Assembly: GCF_006636215.1 (NCBI RefSeq)
Contig: NZ_VIFM01000038.1
Coordinates: forward strand, 1 to 63,838
DNA length: 63,838 bases
From: Myxococcus llanfairpwllgwyngyllgogerychwyrndrobwllllantysiliogogogochensis
Lineage (GTDB): Bacteria; Myxococcota; Myxococcia; Myxococcales; Myxococcaceae
Direction: 5' to 3'
This document shows positions 55,043 to 63,838 of this stretch, piece after piece. How positions within the stretch are numbered: the first letter of the stretch is position 1; each line of letters opens with the position of its first letter. Made by a program: the position numbers and the translations under genes. The notes beneath the pieces were generated by a model. It saw only the letters and a list, made by a program, of their open reading frames with translations, was not told where the DNA came from and did not search any database.

Positions 55043-55978
55043 GTGGACACCTCCCCCGCCGAGAGAAGCGTCGCGCTCCAGCAGCGCAGCAAACGCATCC
55101 GCTTCGTGTTGCTCGCCATCCTCCTGGCCAACTGGGTGGTGGCCGGCGCGAAGCTCATCTTCGGACTCATCAGCCAGTCCGCCGCCGTGACGGCGGATGG
55201 ACTCCACTCGTTCATCGACGGTGGCTCCAACGTGCTGGGACTGGTGGCCATGGGCGTGGCCTCGCGGCCCGCGGACGAGGACCACCCCTACGGGCACGGC
55301 AAGTTCGAGGCGCTCGCGTCGCTGGGCATCGGCGCGATGATTGGCATCGGCATGTTGGAGTTGGGGCGCATGGCGCTCGACTCCCTGATGCATGACCGTC
55401 ACGCGCAGGTGACGCCGGCCATGGCGGTGGTGATGGTGCTCACCCTCTGCGTCAATCTGGTGGTGACGCGCGTGGAGGGGCACTACGGGCGCAAGTACAA
55501 GAGCAGCCTGCTGCTGGCGGACGCGAGCCACACGATGTCGGACGTCTTCGTCACGCTGGCGGTGCTTGCATCGTTGGGACTGGTGGCGATGGGCTACCCC
55601 AAGGCGGACGGCATCATCGCGCTGGGCGTCATGGTCTTCGTGGCCTGGGTGGCCTACGGCATCGTCCGGCAGGCCGTGGGCATCCTCTCCGACACGGCGA
55701 GGTTGGACCCCGCGCAGGTGGCGCAGCACACCGTGGGCGTGGCCGGCGTGCGCAGTTGCCGAGACGTGCGCAGCCGGGGCATGGAGGAGAGCGTCTACGT
55801 GGACCTGAAAATCGAGGTGGACCCGAACCTCACCACCGCGCAGGCCCACGAGGTGGCGGACCGGGTGGAGCGCACACTCCACGCCGCCTATCCGCAGGTG
55901 GTGGACGTCGTCGTCCACGTGGAGCCGGAGCACGACGGCGCGGACCGCGCGCAAGGTGCCACGCCGCACGTGAGCTGA
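55043..55978 (+). CDS. Cation diffusion facilitator (CDF) metal exporter
   Basis: About 311 residues from a GTG at 55043. Six hydrophobic segments and the two metal-binding HxxxD motifs: HSFIDGGSN in segment II and HTMSD in segment V; HPYGHGKFE follows the third. The C-terminal cytoplasmic domain (DVRSRGMEESVYVDLKIEV) is the regulatory metal-binding fold. CDF proteins export zinc, cadmium, iron or manganese in exchange for protons; the metal is not predictable here. It lies 70 bases after the TonB-like gene on the same strand. Confidence 0.9.
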   Translation: MDTSPAERSVALQQRSKRIRFVLLAILLANWVVAGAKLIFGLISQSAAVTADGLHSFIDGGSNVLGLVAMGVASRPADEDHPYGHGKFEALASLGIGAMIGIGMLELGRMALDSLMHDRHAQVTPAMAVVMVLTLCVNLVVTRVEGHYGRKYKSSLLLADASHTMSDVFVTLAVLASLGLVAMGYPKADGIIALGVMVFVAWVAYGIVRQAVGILSDTARLDPAQVAQHTVGVAGVRSCRDVRSRGMEESVYVDLKIEVDPNLTTAQAHEVADRVERTLHAAYPQVVDVVVHVEPEHDGADRAQGATPHVS

Positions 55979-56077
55979 GTCGGCGCCCCCGCGTGACGCG
56001 TGGGAGCGCGACGGCCCCGCGAGAGACAAGAGCCGCATGCTCTCGTGGGCCGAGGCAAAGGCCCCGCGTAACGACAA

Positions 56078-56109
56078 GGGCCGCCTCCCTACGTACGGGA
56101 AGACGGCCC
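56078..56109 (-). terminator. Terminator behind gcvP
   Basis: A GC-rich imperfect stem (GGGCCG with CGGCCC at its base, one mismatch and one bulge) closes a TACGTAC loop. On the minus strand it is followed by TTGTCGTT. It lies 28 bases past the gcvP stop. Confidence 0.65.
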
Positions 56110-56136
56110 CAGGAAGCACCCGGCCTATACGGCCCG

Positions 56137-59043
<2,907 letters not shown>

Positions 59044-59130
59044 GGCGGTGGTGGCTCGCGTGCGACTCACGACGGCGGAGTCGGAAAATTCGAGGACCGT
59101 CACTAACAACGGCCCTGCGGCGCTTCACTC

Positions 59131-59523
59131 TCAGGCTTCTTTGAGCAGCTTGGCGTAGGCGGCGGCGTCCAGGAGCTCGCTCAGCTGGCTGGTGTCCGAG
59201 AGCTCGATTTCGACGATCCACCCGTCGCCATAGGGGTCGGTGTTCAGCGTCTCCGGGGCGGAGGTGAGTTCCTCGTTCACCTTCACGACCTTGCCAGAGA
59301 CGGGCGAGAAGAGTTCGGAGACGGCCTTCACGGACTCGACGGTGCCGAACGGCTCCCCCTGGTCGATGGTGGTGCCCACCTTGGGCAGCTCCACATAGAC
59401 GACGTCGCCGAGCGTGGACTGGGCATGGAAGGTGATGCCCACCGTCACCTTGTTGCCCTCGACGCGGGCCCACTCGTGCTCGTTGGTGTACTTGAGGTTT
59501 TCGGGGATGTTCGGATCGGACAT
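59131..59523 (-). CDS. gcvH: Glycine cleavage system H-protein
   Basis: A 130-residue lipoyl carrier. The lipoylated lysine is in GTVESVKAVSE, the family motif. A good ribosome site (GAGGAG) precedes the ATG. It carries the aminomethyl group between GcvP and GcvT. It begins 30 bases after the gcvT stop. Confidence 0.97.
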   Translation of the reverse strand: MSDPNIPENLKYTNEHEWARVEGNKVTVGITFHAQSTLGDVVYVELPKVGTTIDQGEPFGTVESVKAVSELFSPVSGKVVKVNEELTSAPETLNTDPYGDGWIVEIELSDTSQLSELLDAAAYAKLLKEA

Positions 59524-59553
59524 GGGGTGCTCCTCGACAGGGCTAGAAGGAAC

Positions 59554-60636
59554 TCAGGGCTTCTTGTGGAACGGCGTCTTCACCACCACGGCGGGAACGG
59601 CGCGACCGCGAATCTCGACGTCGAAGGTGGAGCCCTCCGCGGCCAGCTCCGCGGGCACGTAGCCAATACCGATGGGCTTCTTCACCGTGGGGCCCATGGT
59701 GCCGCTCGTCACCTCGCCCACCGGCTTGCCGTCCTTGTGGATGGGGTAGCCGTGACGGGGGATGCCCGCGCCGGTCAGCTCGAAGCCCACCAGCTTGCGC
59801 TTCACGCCCGCGGCCTTCTGCGCCACCAGCGCGTCCTTGCCGATGAAGCCCGCCTTGTCCAGCTTGACGATCCACCCCAGCCCCGCCTCCAGCGCGGTGT
59901 GCGAGTCGTCGATGTCATTGCCGTAGAGCGCGTACTTCATCTCCGTGCGCAGGCTGTCGCGCGACGCCAGGCCGCACGGCTTCACGCCGTCCTGCTGGCC
60001 CTCGGTGAGCAGCGCGTTCCAGAGCGCCACCGCGTCTCCCGGGGCGCAGTACAGCTCGAAGCCATCCTCACCCGTGTAGCCGGTGCGCGAGATGATGGCG
60101 CGCACGCCCGCCACCTCGCCCTCCGCGAAGCGGTAGGTGCCCACCTTGGACGTGTCCGTCTTCGTCAGCCGCTGCACCAGGCCGGCGGCCTTGGGGCCCT
60201 GCACGGCGATCTGCGCGTAGTCCTCACCCCGGTCCACGGGCGTGACACCGCGCGCATGCTCCTTCATCCACGCGAAGTCCTTGTCGCGGTTGCTCGCGTT
60301 GACGCAGATGAGGATGCGCTCGGGGCTGAAGCGGTAGGCGACGACGTCGTCGACGAAGCCTCCCTGCTCGTTGAGCAAGCCCGCATAGACGGCCTGCCCG
60401 TCCGCGATGCGAGCGAGGTCATTGGAGATGAGGGCGTTGACGGTCTCCAGCGCGCCTGGCCCCGCGAACTCCACCTCACCCATGTGCGACACGTCGAAGA
60501 GTCCAACGTGGTTGCGCACCGCCTCGTGCTCGGCGATGACGGAGGTGTACTGAACGGGCATGTCCCAACCCGCGAAGTCGACCATCCGAGCGCCCAGCGC
60601 GCGGTGGGCGTCGTTGAGCGGCGTACGCCGGGCCAT
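59554..60636 (-). CDS. gcvT: Aminomethyltransferase, T-protein
   Basis: 360 residues. It moves the methylene group from GcvH to tetrahydrofolate, releasing ammonia. The folate-binding region ([11 protein letters not shown], then [13 protein letters not shown]) and the usual start ([21 protein letters not shown]) are complete. GGAGAAG lies before the ATG at 60636. It is first in the gcvT-gcvH-gcvP operon and divergent from metF. Confidence 0.97.
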   Translation of the reverse strand: MARRTPLNDAHRALGARMVDFAGWDMPVQYTSVIAEHEAVRNHVGLFDVSHMGEVEFAGPGALETVNALISNDLARIADGQAVYAGLLNEQGGFVDDVVAYRFSPERILICVNASNRDKDFAWMKEHARGVTPVDRGEDYAQIAVQGPKAAGLVQRLTKTDTSKVGTYRFAEGEVAGVRAIISRTGYTGEDGFELYCAPGDAVALWNALLTEGQQDGVKPCGLASRDSLRTEMKYALYGNDIDDSHTALEAGLGWIVKLDKAGFIGKDALVAQKAAGVKRKLVGFELTGAGIPRHGYPIHKDGKPVGEVTSGTMGPTVKKPIGIGYVPAELAAEGSTFDVEIRGRAVPAVVVKTPFHKKP

Positions 60637-60674
60637 TGGCTTCTCCTGATGAAGGGGGAGTGAAAACGGCGCGG

Positions 60675-60702
60675 ACTATAGCCGCGCACCTTCGCCGATC
60701 AA
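60675..60702 (-). promoter_or_regulatory. Candidate sigma-70 promoter of gcvTHP
   Basis: On the minus strand TTGATC (60702-60697) is 16 bases from TATAGT (60680-60675), about 40 bases before the gcvT start. No glycine riboswitch can fit in the short leader, so control must be by a protein or by another route. Confidence 0.6.
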
Positions 60703-60734
60703 GGCCGACGGGGACCGTCTACACTGGGACCAAC

Positions 60735-61607
60735 ATGAAGATTCGTAATCGATTGAATCCGTCCAACCCCTGCTTCTCCTTCGAGTTCTTCCCCCCGAAG
60801 ACCGACGAAGGGGTGGCCAACCTGCTCAAGACGCTGGAGGACCTGGCGCCGCTGGAGCCCGGGTTCGTCTCCGTGACGTACGGGGCCGGGGGCAGCACGC
60901 GGGACAGGACGCTGGAGCTCGTCACGCGCATCAAGGCGGAGACGGGAATCGAGGCCATGGCCCACCTGACGTGTGTGGGCCACACGCGGCAGGAGCTGCG
61001 GGAGCTGCTCCAGCGGCTGGCGGACGCGAAGATGGACAACGTCCTCATCCTCCGTGGAGATCCGCCGCAGGGACAAAAGTCCTTCGTCACCGCCGAGGGT
61101 GGCTTCACCTACGCCACGGAGCTGGTGCGATTCATCCGAGAAGAGGATTTCAACTTCTGCCTGGGAGGCGCGTGCTATCCGGAGGGCCACGTGGAGACGG
61201 CCTCCCGTGACGACGACCTGCGTCATCTCAAGGCCAAGGTCGATGCGGGGCTGGACTTCGTGGTGACGCAGCTCTTCTTCGACAACGCGTTCTACTTCGA
61301 CTTCGTGGAGCGGGCCCGTCGCGCGGGCATCAACGTCCCCATCGTCCCCGGCATCATGCCCATCACCAACTTCGAGCAGGTGCAGCGCTTCACGCGGATG
61401 TGCGGAGCGACGGTGCCCATGCGGCTGGGCCTGCAGTTGGAGCGGGTGAAGGACCAGCCGGACGCGGTGGTGCAGCTGGGCGTGGCGCACGCCACGGTGC
61501 AGTGCATGGAGCTGCTGTCACGCGGCGTGCCCGGCATCCACTTCTACACGCTCAACAAGTCCCCGGCGACGCGGATGATCGTGAGCGCACTGAGAGCCCG
61601 TACATGA
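60735..61607 (+). CDS. metF: 5,10-methylenetetrahydrofolate reductase
   Basis: 290 residues. It reduces methylene-tetrahydrofolate to methyl-tetrahydrofolate with FAD for methionine synthesis. The TIM-barrel pattern begins FSFEFFPPKTDEG; the NADH/FAD-binding loops (VLILRGDPPQGQ and CYPEGH) are present. I chose the ATG at 60735 over an in-frame start at 60636. It is divergent from gcvT, with 98 bases between the starts. Confidence 0.95.
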   Translation: MKIRNRLNPSNPCFSFEFFPPKTDEGVANLLKTLEDLAPLEPGFVSVTYGAGGSTRDRTLELVTRIKAETGIEAMAHLTCVGHTRQELRELLQRLADAKMDNVLILRGDPPQGQKSFVTAEGGFTYATELVRFIREEDFNFCLGGACYPEGHVETASRDDDLRHLKAKVDAGLDFVVTQLFFDNAFYFDFVERARRAGINVPIVPGIMPITNFEQVQRFTRMCGATVPMRLGLQLERVKDQPDAVVQLGVAHATVQCMELLSRGVPGIHFYTLNKSPATRMIVSALRART

Positions 61608-62020
61608 GCGGTCCTGGTATCCAACTTCCTCCGGAGGACCCGCGCGCGAAGGTCATCGAGATTGTCCGCGCCCCGGCCTTCTTCCTGCTGTGCACGGGCG
61701 TGCTGAACGTCATCTTCAACATCCTGGGCTTCGTGCTCGCCGCGTTGAATGTGACGTCGCCGTTCGCGGGCCCGGGCGGGGCTCCGCTGGAGCTGTCGGG
61801 CTCGCTGGCGCTGATGCTGCTGGTGGGCATCCTCTGCGGCGTGCTGTCCGCGTGGGGCGCGCTGAGCGCGCTCAACCTCAAGGGCTACGGCCTGGCCACG
61901 GTGGGCGGCATCACCGCGCTGTACATCCTGTCCCCCGGCTGCGTCGTGGGAGTGCCGGTGGCTGTCTGGATGCTCTTCACCTTGCGCCGCGACGGCGTGC
62001 GCGAGGCCTTCCGAAGCTGA
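61604..62020 (+). CDS. Small four-helix membrane protein, unknown function
   Basis: 138 residues. The ATG overlaps the metF stop (ATGA), so it is co-translated with metF. Four hydrophobic segments at about 22-50, 62-84, 90-105 and 108-125. I recognise no family; proteins of this size with a short cytoplasmic start are common unknowns. Confidence 0.7.
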   Translation: MSGPGIQLPPEDPRAKVIEIVRAPAFFLLCTGVLNVIFNILGFVLAALNVTSPFAGPGGAPLELSGSLALMLLVGILCGVLSAWGALSALNLKGYGLATVGGITALYILSPGCVVGVPVAVWMLFTLRRDGVREAFRS

Positions 62021-62435
62021 CGGGCCCGCGGTCGGGGGCGATGTTTCAGACAGACATATGGGACGAGAAGCCAACGGGTGTCTCGTCCCGTCGGGAGGCA
62101 TTCATTCCAGCCTTCCGCACAAAGACTGTCGAGTCCGTGTGCGAGTGGCTGCCCTGGAGTCCCAAGGCGTCTGGGAGTCTTCGTCCACGGAGTTCTCATG
62201 TCGCTGGAGGGCACGAGCCCCCTCGTCATCACCCGGCTGCTCTGAAGCGCCGCGCGGCGGACGTGGGCCGCTGGTTCCCGACAGGGCCGTGCGACTGACG
62301 GTCGGACTGGTGAGGTTGCTTCACGGGCCTCACTCATCCGGCCCCGCGCAACTGGCTTTCATGGGTGCGGGGTGGACGGCTCGGGCGCTCCGAGCCTTCC
62401 AGCGACTCACATCCCAGCCGCCCACGGAGCCCTTC
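62021..62435. other. Intergenic region before the small secreted-protein gene
   Basis: A 415-base gap with no gene I can support. An 8-base-pair inverted repeat, GGGACGAG with CTCGTCCC (62060-62067 and 62082-62089), lies 40 bases after the membrane-protein gene. It could be a weak terminator or an operator; no T-run follows. The rest looks like ordinary intergenic sequence that presumably includes the promoter of the next gene. Confidence 0.4.
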
Positions 62436-62963
62436 ATGTCGTCGAGAGTCCTCCTGTCCGCCCTGCCCGCGCTGCTCGGCGCACTCCTCCTCCAAGCCAC
62501 GCCCGCGTCGGCGCAGGTGGGCACGACGGACCTGACGTGCTCCGGCGGCGCCTATCAGACCTGGGAGCCCGGACTCAGGCTGTCCAACCGACGCGTCACC
62601 GCCACGAACTACACGAGCTACGACACGTGCACCTCGAACGACACGCTCGTCACCTCGGGCGTGCTCGTGGCCACGACGGAGCTGTCCACCAGTTGCGGCG
62701 GCAACCTGGGCCCCAGCGAGACGACCGTCACCTGGGATGACGGCTCCGTCTCGACCTTCGCCCTCAAGGGCGCCGGAGTGGATGTCATCAACGGCGCCCG
62801 CGTCTTCGTCTCCGTCGGGCTGGTGACGGGAGGCCGCTTCCAGGGAGACGCCGTGATGATGACCCAGGCGATGAGTCCCCTGGACCTCACGCCGTGCCTG
62901 TATCCCTCCGGCCTGACGGCGCTGTCGGGCCCGAGCACCCTCCGCCTCACGCGCCTGTTCTGA
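62436..62963 (+). CDS. Small secreted protein of unknown function
   Basis: 175 residues with a signal peptide (LPALLGALLLQATPASA) and GGAG seven bases before the ATG. The mature part is Thr/Ser/Gly-rich with four cysteines (DLTCSGG, DTCTSN, STSCGG, LTPCLY) and mainly beta-strand. I recognise no domain. It is convergent with the histidine kinase gene at the right edge. Confidence 0.7.
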   Translation: MSSRVLLSALPALLGALLLQATPASAQVGTTDLTCSGGAYQTWEPGLRLSNRRVTATNYTSYDTCTSNDTLVTSGVLVATTELSTSCGGNLGPSETTVTWDDGSVSTFALKGAGVDVINGARVFVSVGLVTGGRFQGDAVMMTQAMSPLDLTPCLYPSGLTALSGPSTLRLTRLF

Positions 62964-62981
62964 GGAGCGGGCCTTCGCGCC

Positions 62982-63838
62982 TCACGACGAGCAGGCGACC
63001 CCGGTCACCGAGCGCGCTCGGGGCAGGCAGATGGTGAAGACACTGCCCTCCCCCTCGCGGCTCTCCACCCGCAACGTCCCACCGTGCTGCCGCACGGTGC
63101 TGGACACCACCGTCAATCCCAGGCCCGTGCCGTGCTCCTTGGTGGTGAAGAGCGGGTCGAAGATGTGGTCCAGCACACCCGCCGGAATCCCTCCACCGTT
63201 GTCGGAGACCCGGATGTGGAAGGCCCGCCCGACGCCCAGCTCCGCGGAGACCTCCACGACTCCCTGGCGGCCCAGGGGCATCGCCTCCACCGCGTTCTGC
63301 ACCAGGTTGATGAGGACCTTGCGCAGCATCTCCCGGTCCACCCAGGGGGGCTCGAGCGCCGTGGGCACGTGGTTCACCACCGCCACGCCCTCGCGCGAGG
63401 GCACCACGTCGATGACCTCTTCCATCAGCCCGTGCAACGAGCACGGCTGGAGCACCAGCGGACGCTCCCGCACGAACTCCAGCATCTCCGACGTGAGGCT
63501 GGCGCAGACGCCCAGCTCCCGGTCGACGATGGCGAGGAAGCGCTGCAGCCGGGGGTCCTCCAGCGCCCCCTCCACGTTGCGCAGCCTCCGCGCCACCGCC
63601 GCGTTCGCCGTGCGCGCGGCCGCCAGCGGATTGCGCAGCTCGTGGCTCACCGTCGCAGTCAACTGCCCCACCGCCGCCAGCTTCTCCAGGCGAGCCATCC
63701 GCTCACGCGAGTCCTCCAGCTCCCAGCCACTGCGCTCCGTCACCCGCTCGCGCTCCTGCTTCTCGCGTTCATACGCGCGCTCCAGCAACACCTGCCGCTC
63801 CGCGACGCACCTCATCTCCCGCGCCACCCCCCGACACG
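62982..63838 (-). CDS. Sensor histidine kinase, 5' end cut by window edge
   Basis: About 280 residues of a two-component histidine kinase, the N-terminal part outside the window. The frame is open to the edge. A coiled-coil (about 8-45) leads into the phospho-acceptor site SHELRNPL. The ATPase domain has LINLVQNAVEAM (N box), SDNGGGIPAG (G1) and HGTGLGLTVV (G2). No receiver is visible. Sensor domain and partner regulator lie outside the window. Confidence 0.9.
   Translation of the reverse strand, partial: CRGVAREMRCVAERQVLLERAYEREKQERERVTERSGWELEDSRERMARLEKLAAVGQLTATVSHELRNPLAAARTANAAVARRLRNVEGALEDPRLQRFLAIVDRELGVCASLTSEMLEFVRERPLVLQPCSLHGLMEEVIDVVPSREGVAVVNHVPTALEPPWVDREMLRKVLINLVQNAVEAMPLGRQGVVEVSAELGVGRAFHIRVSDNGGGIPAGVLDHIFDPLFTTKEHGTGLGLTVVSSTVRQHGGTLRVESREGEGSVFTICLPRARSVTGVACSS

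Noticed and set aside
60637..60734. Glycine riboswitch before gcvT
   Set aside because: Only 98 bases separate the divergent starts and no tandem aptamer-like pattern is visible.
62058..62435. In-frame upstream extension of the small secreted protein
   Set aside because: It would place the signal peptide in the interior. The ATG at 62436 has a ribosome site directly before a clear signal.

Overview
The window is GC-rich, densely packed bacterial chromosome. The gene families suggest a myxobacterium of the Myxococcaceae: cytoplasmic Hanks-type Ser/Thr kinases, a sigma-54 activator of the kind that carries an FHA domain, a Tgl-type TPR lipoprotein, many lipoproteins of unknown function and a VWA lipoprotein. 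That assignment rests on gene content and style only; no 16S gene is present.

Layout. (1) 1-7951: a signalling block with a sigma-54 activator cut by the left edge, a Ser/Thr kinase with its preceding lipoprotein gene, and a 1293-residue kinase/cyclase-like/ATPase/TPR fusion. (2) 7967-11462: an OPT-family transporter and a divergent beta-propeller lipoprotein. (3) 11487-15704: a minus-strand run of two conserved unknowns, tgl, a RodZ-like membrane HTH protein, recO and a PfkB sugar kinase. (4) 15831-17577: a lytic transglycosylase and two phasin-like coiled-coil proteins. (5) 17711-32451: the transcription/translation core, read on the minus strand as tRNA-Thr, tRNA-Tyr, tRNA-Gly, tRNA-Thr, tuf, rpmG, tRNA-Trp, secE, nusG, rplK, rplA, rplJ, rplL, rpoB, rpoC. 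It has a candidate sigma-70 promoter at the front, hairpins at several joints and a strong terminator behind rpoC. (6) 32478-36815: rlmB, a small secreted protein, a RimK-like ATP-grasp ligase, a VWA lipoprotein and a DsrE-like protein. (7) 36898-46363: a HEAT-repeat protein, a HAD phosphatase, a protein with a repetitive basic tail, hrpB, a GNAT acetyltransferase, an MFS transporter, a periplasmic protein and a FliK/SctP-like protein. (8) 46379-49932: fdxA, an aspartate-semialdehyde dehydrogenase, a rhodanese, an acyl-CoA dehydrogenase and tRNA-Cys. (9) 50005-55978: a secreted beta-helix protein, a SpoIID-domain lipoprotein, a TonB-like protein and a CDF metal exporter. (10) 56137-62020: gcvT-gcvH-gcvP divergent from metF, which overlaps a small membrane-protein gene. 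(11) 62436 to the right edge: a small secreted protein and a histidine kinase cut by the edge.

How the genes work together. The tuf-to-rpoC block makes the elongation factor, part of the protein-export machinery, large-subunit proteins and the RNA polymerase beta subunits. The gcv/metF block feeds glycine-derived one-carbon units into folate and methionine metabolism. Much of the rest is signalling or cell-envelope function. I saw no phage, transposase, CRISPR array or rRNA gene. The less explained parts are the kinase fusions, the basic repeat tail at 38391-40019, the lone FliK/SctP-like protein and the conserved unknowns beside tgl. Long open frames antisense to real genes are common here and were rejected as high-GC artefacts.
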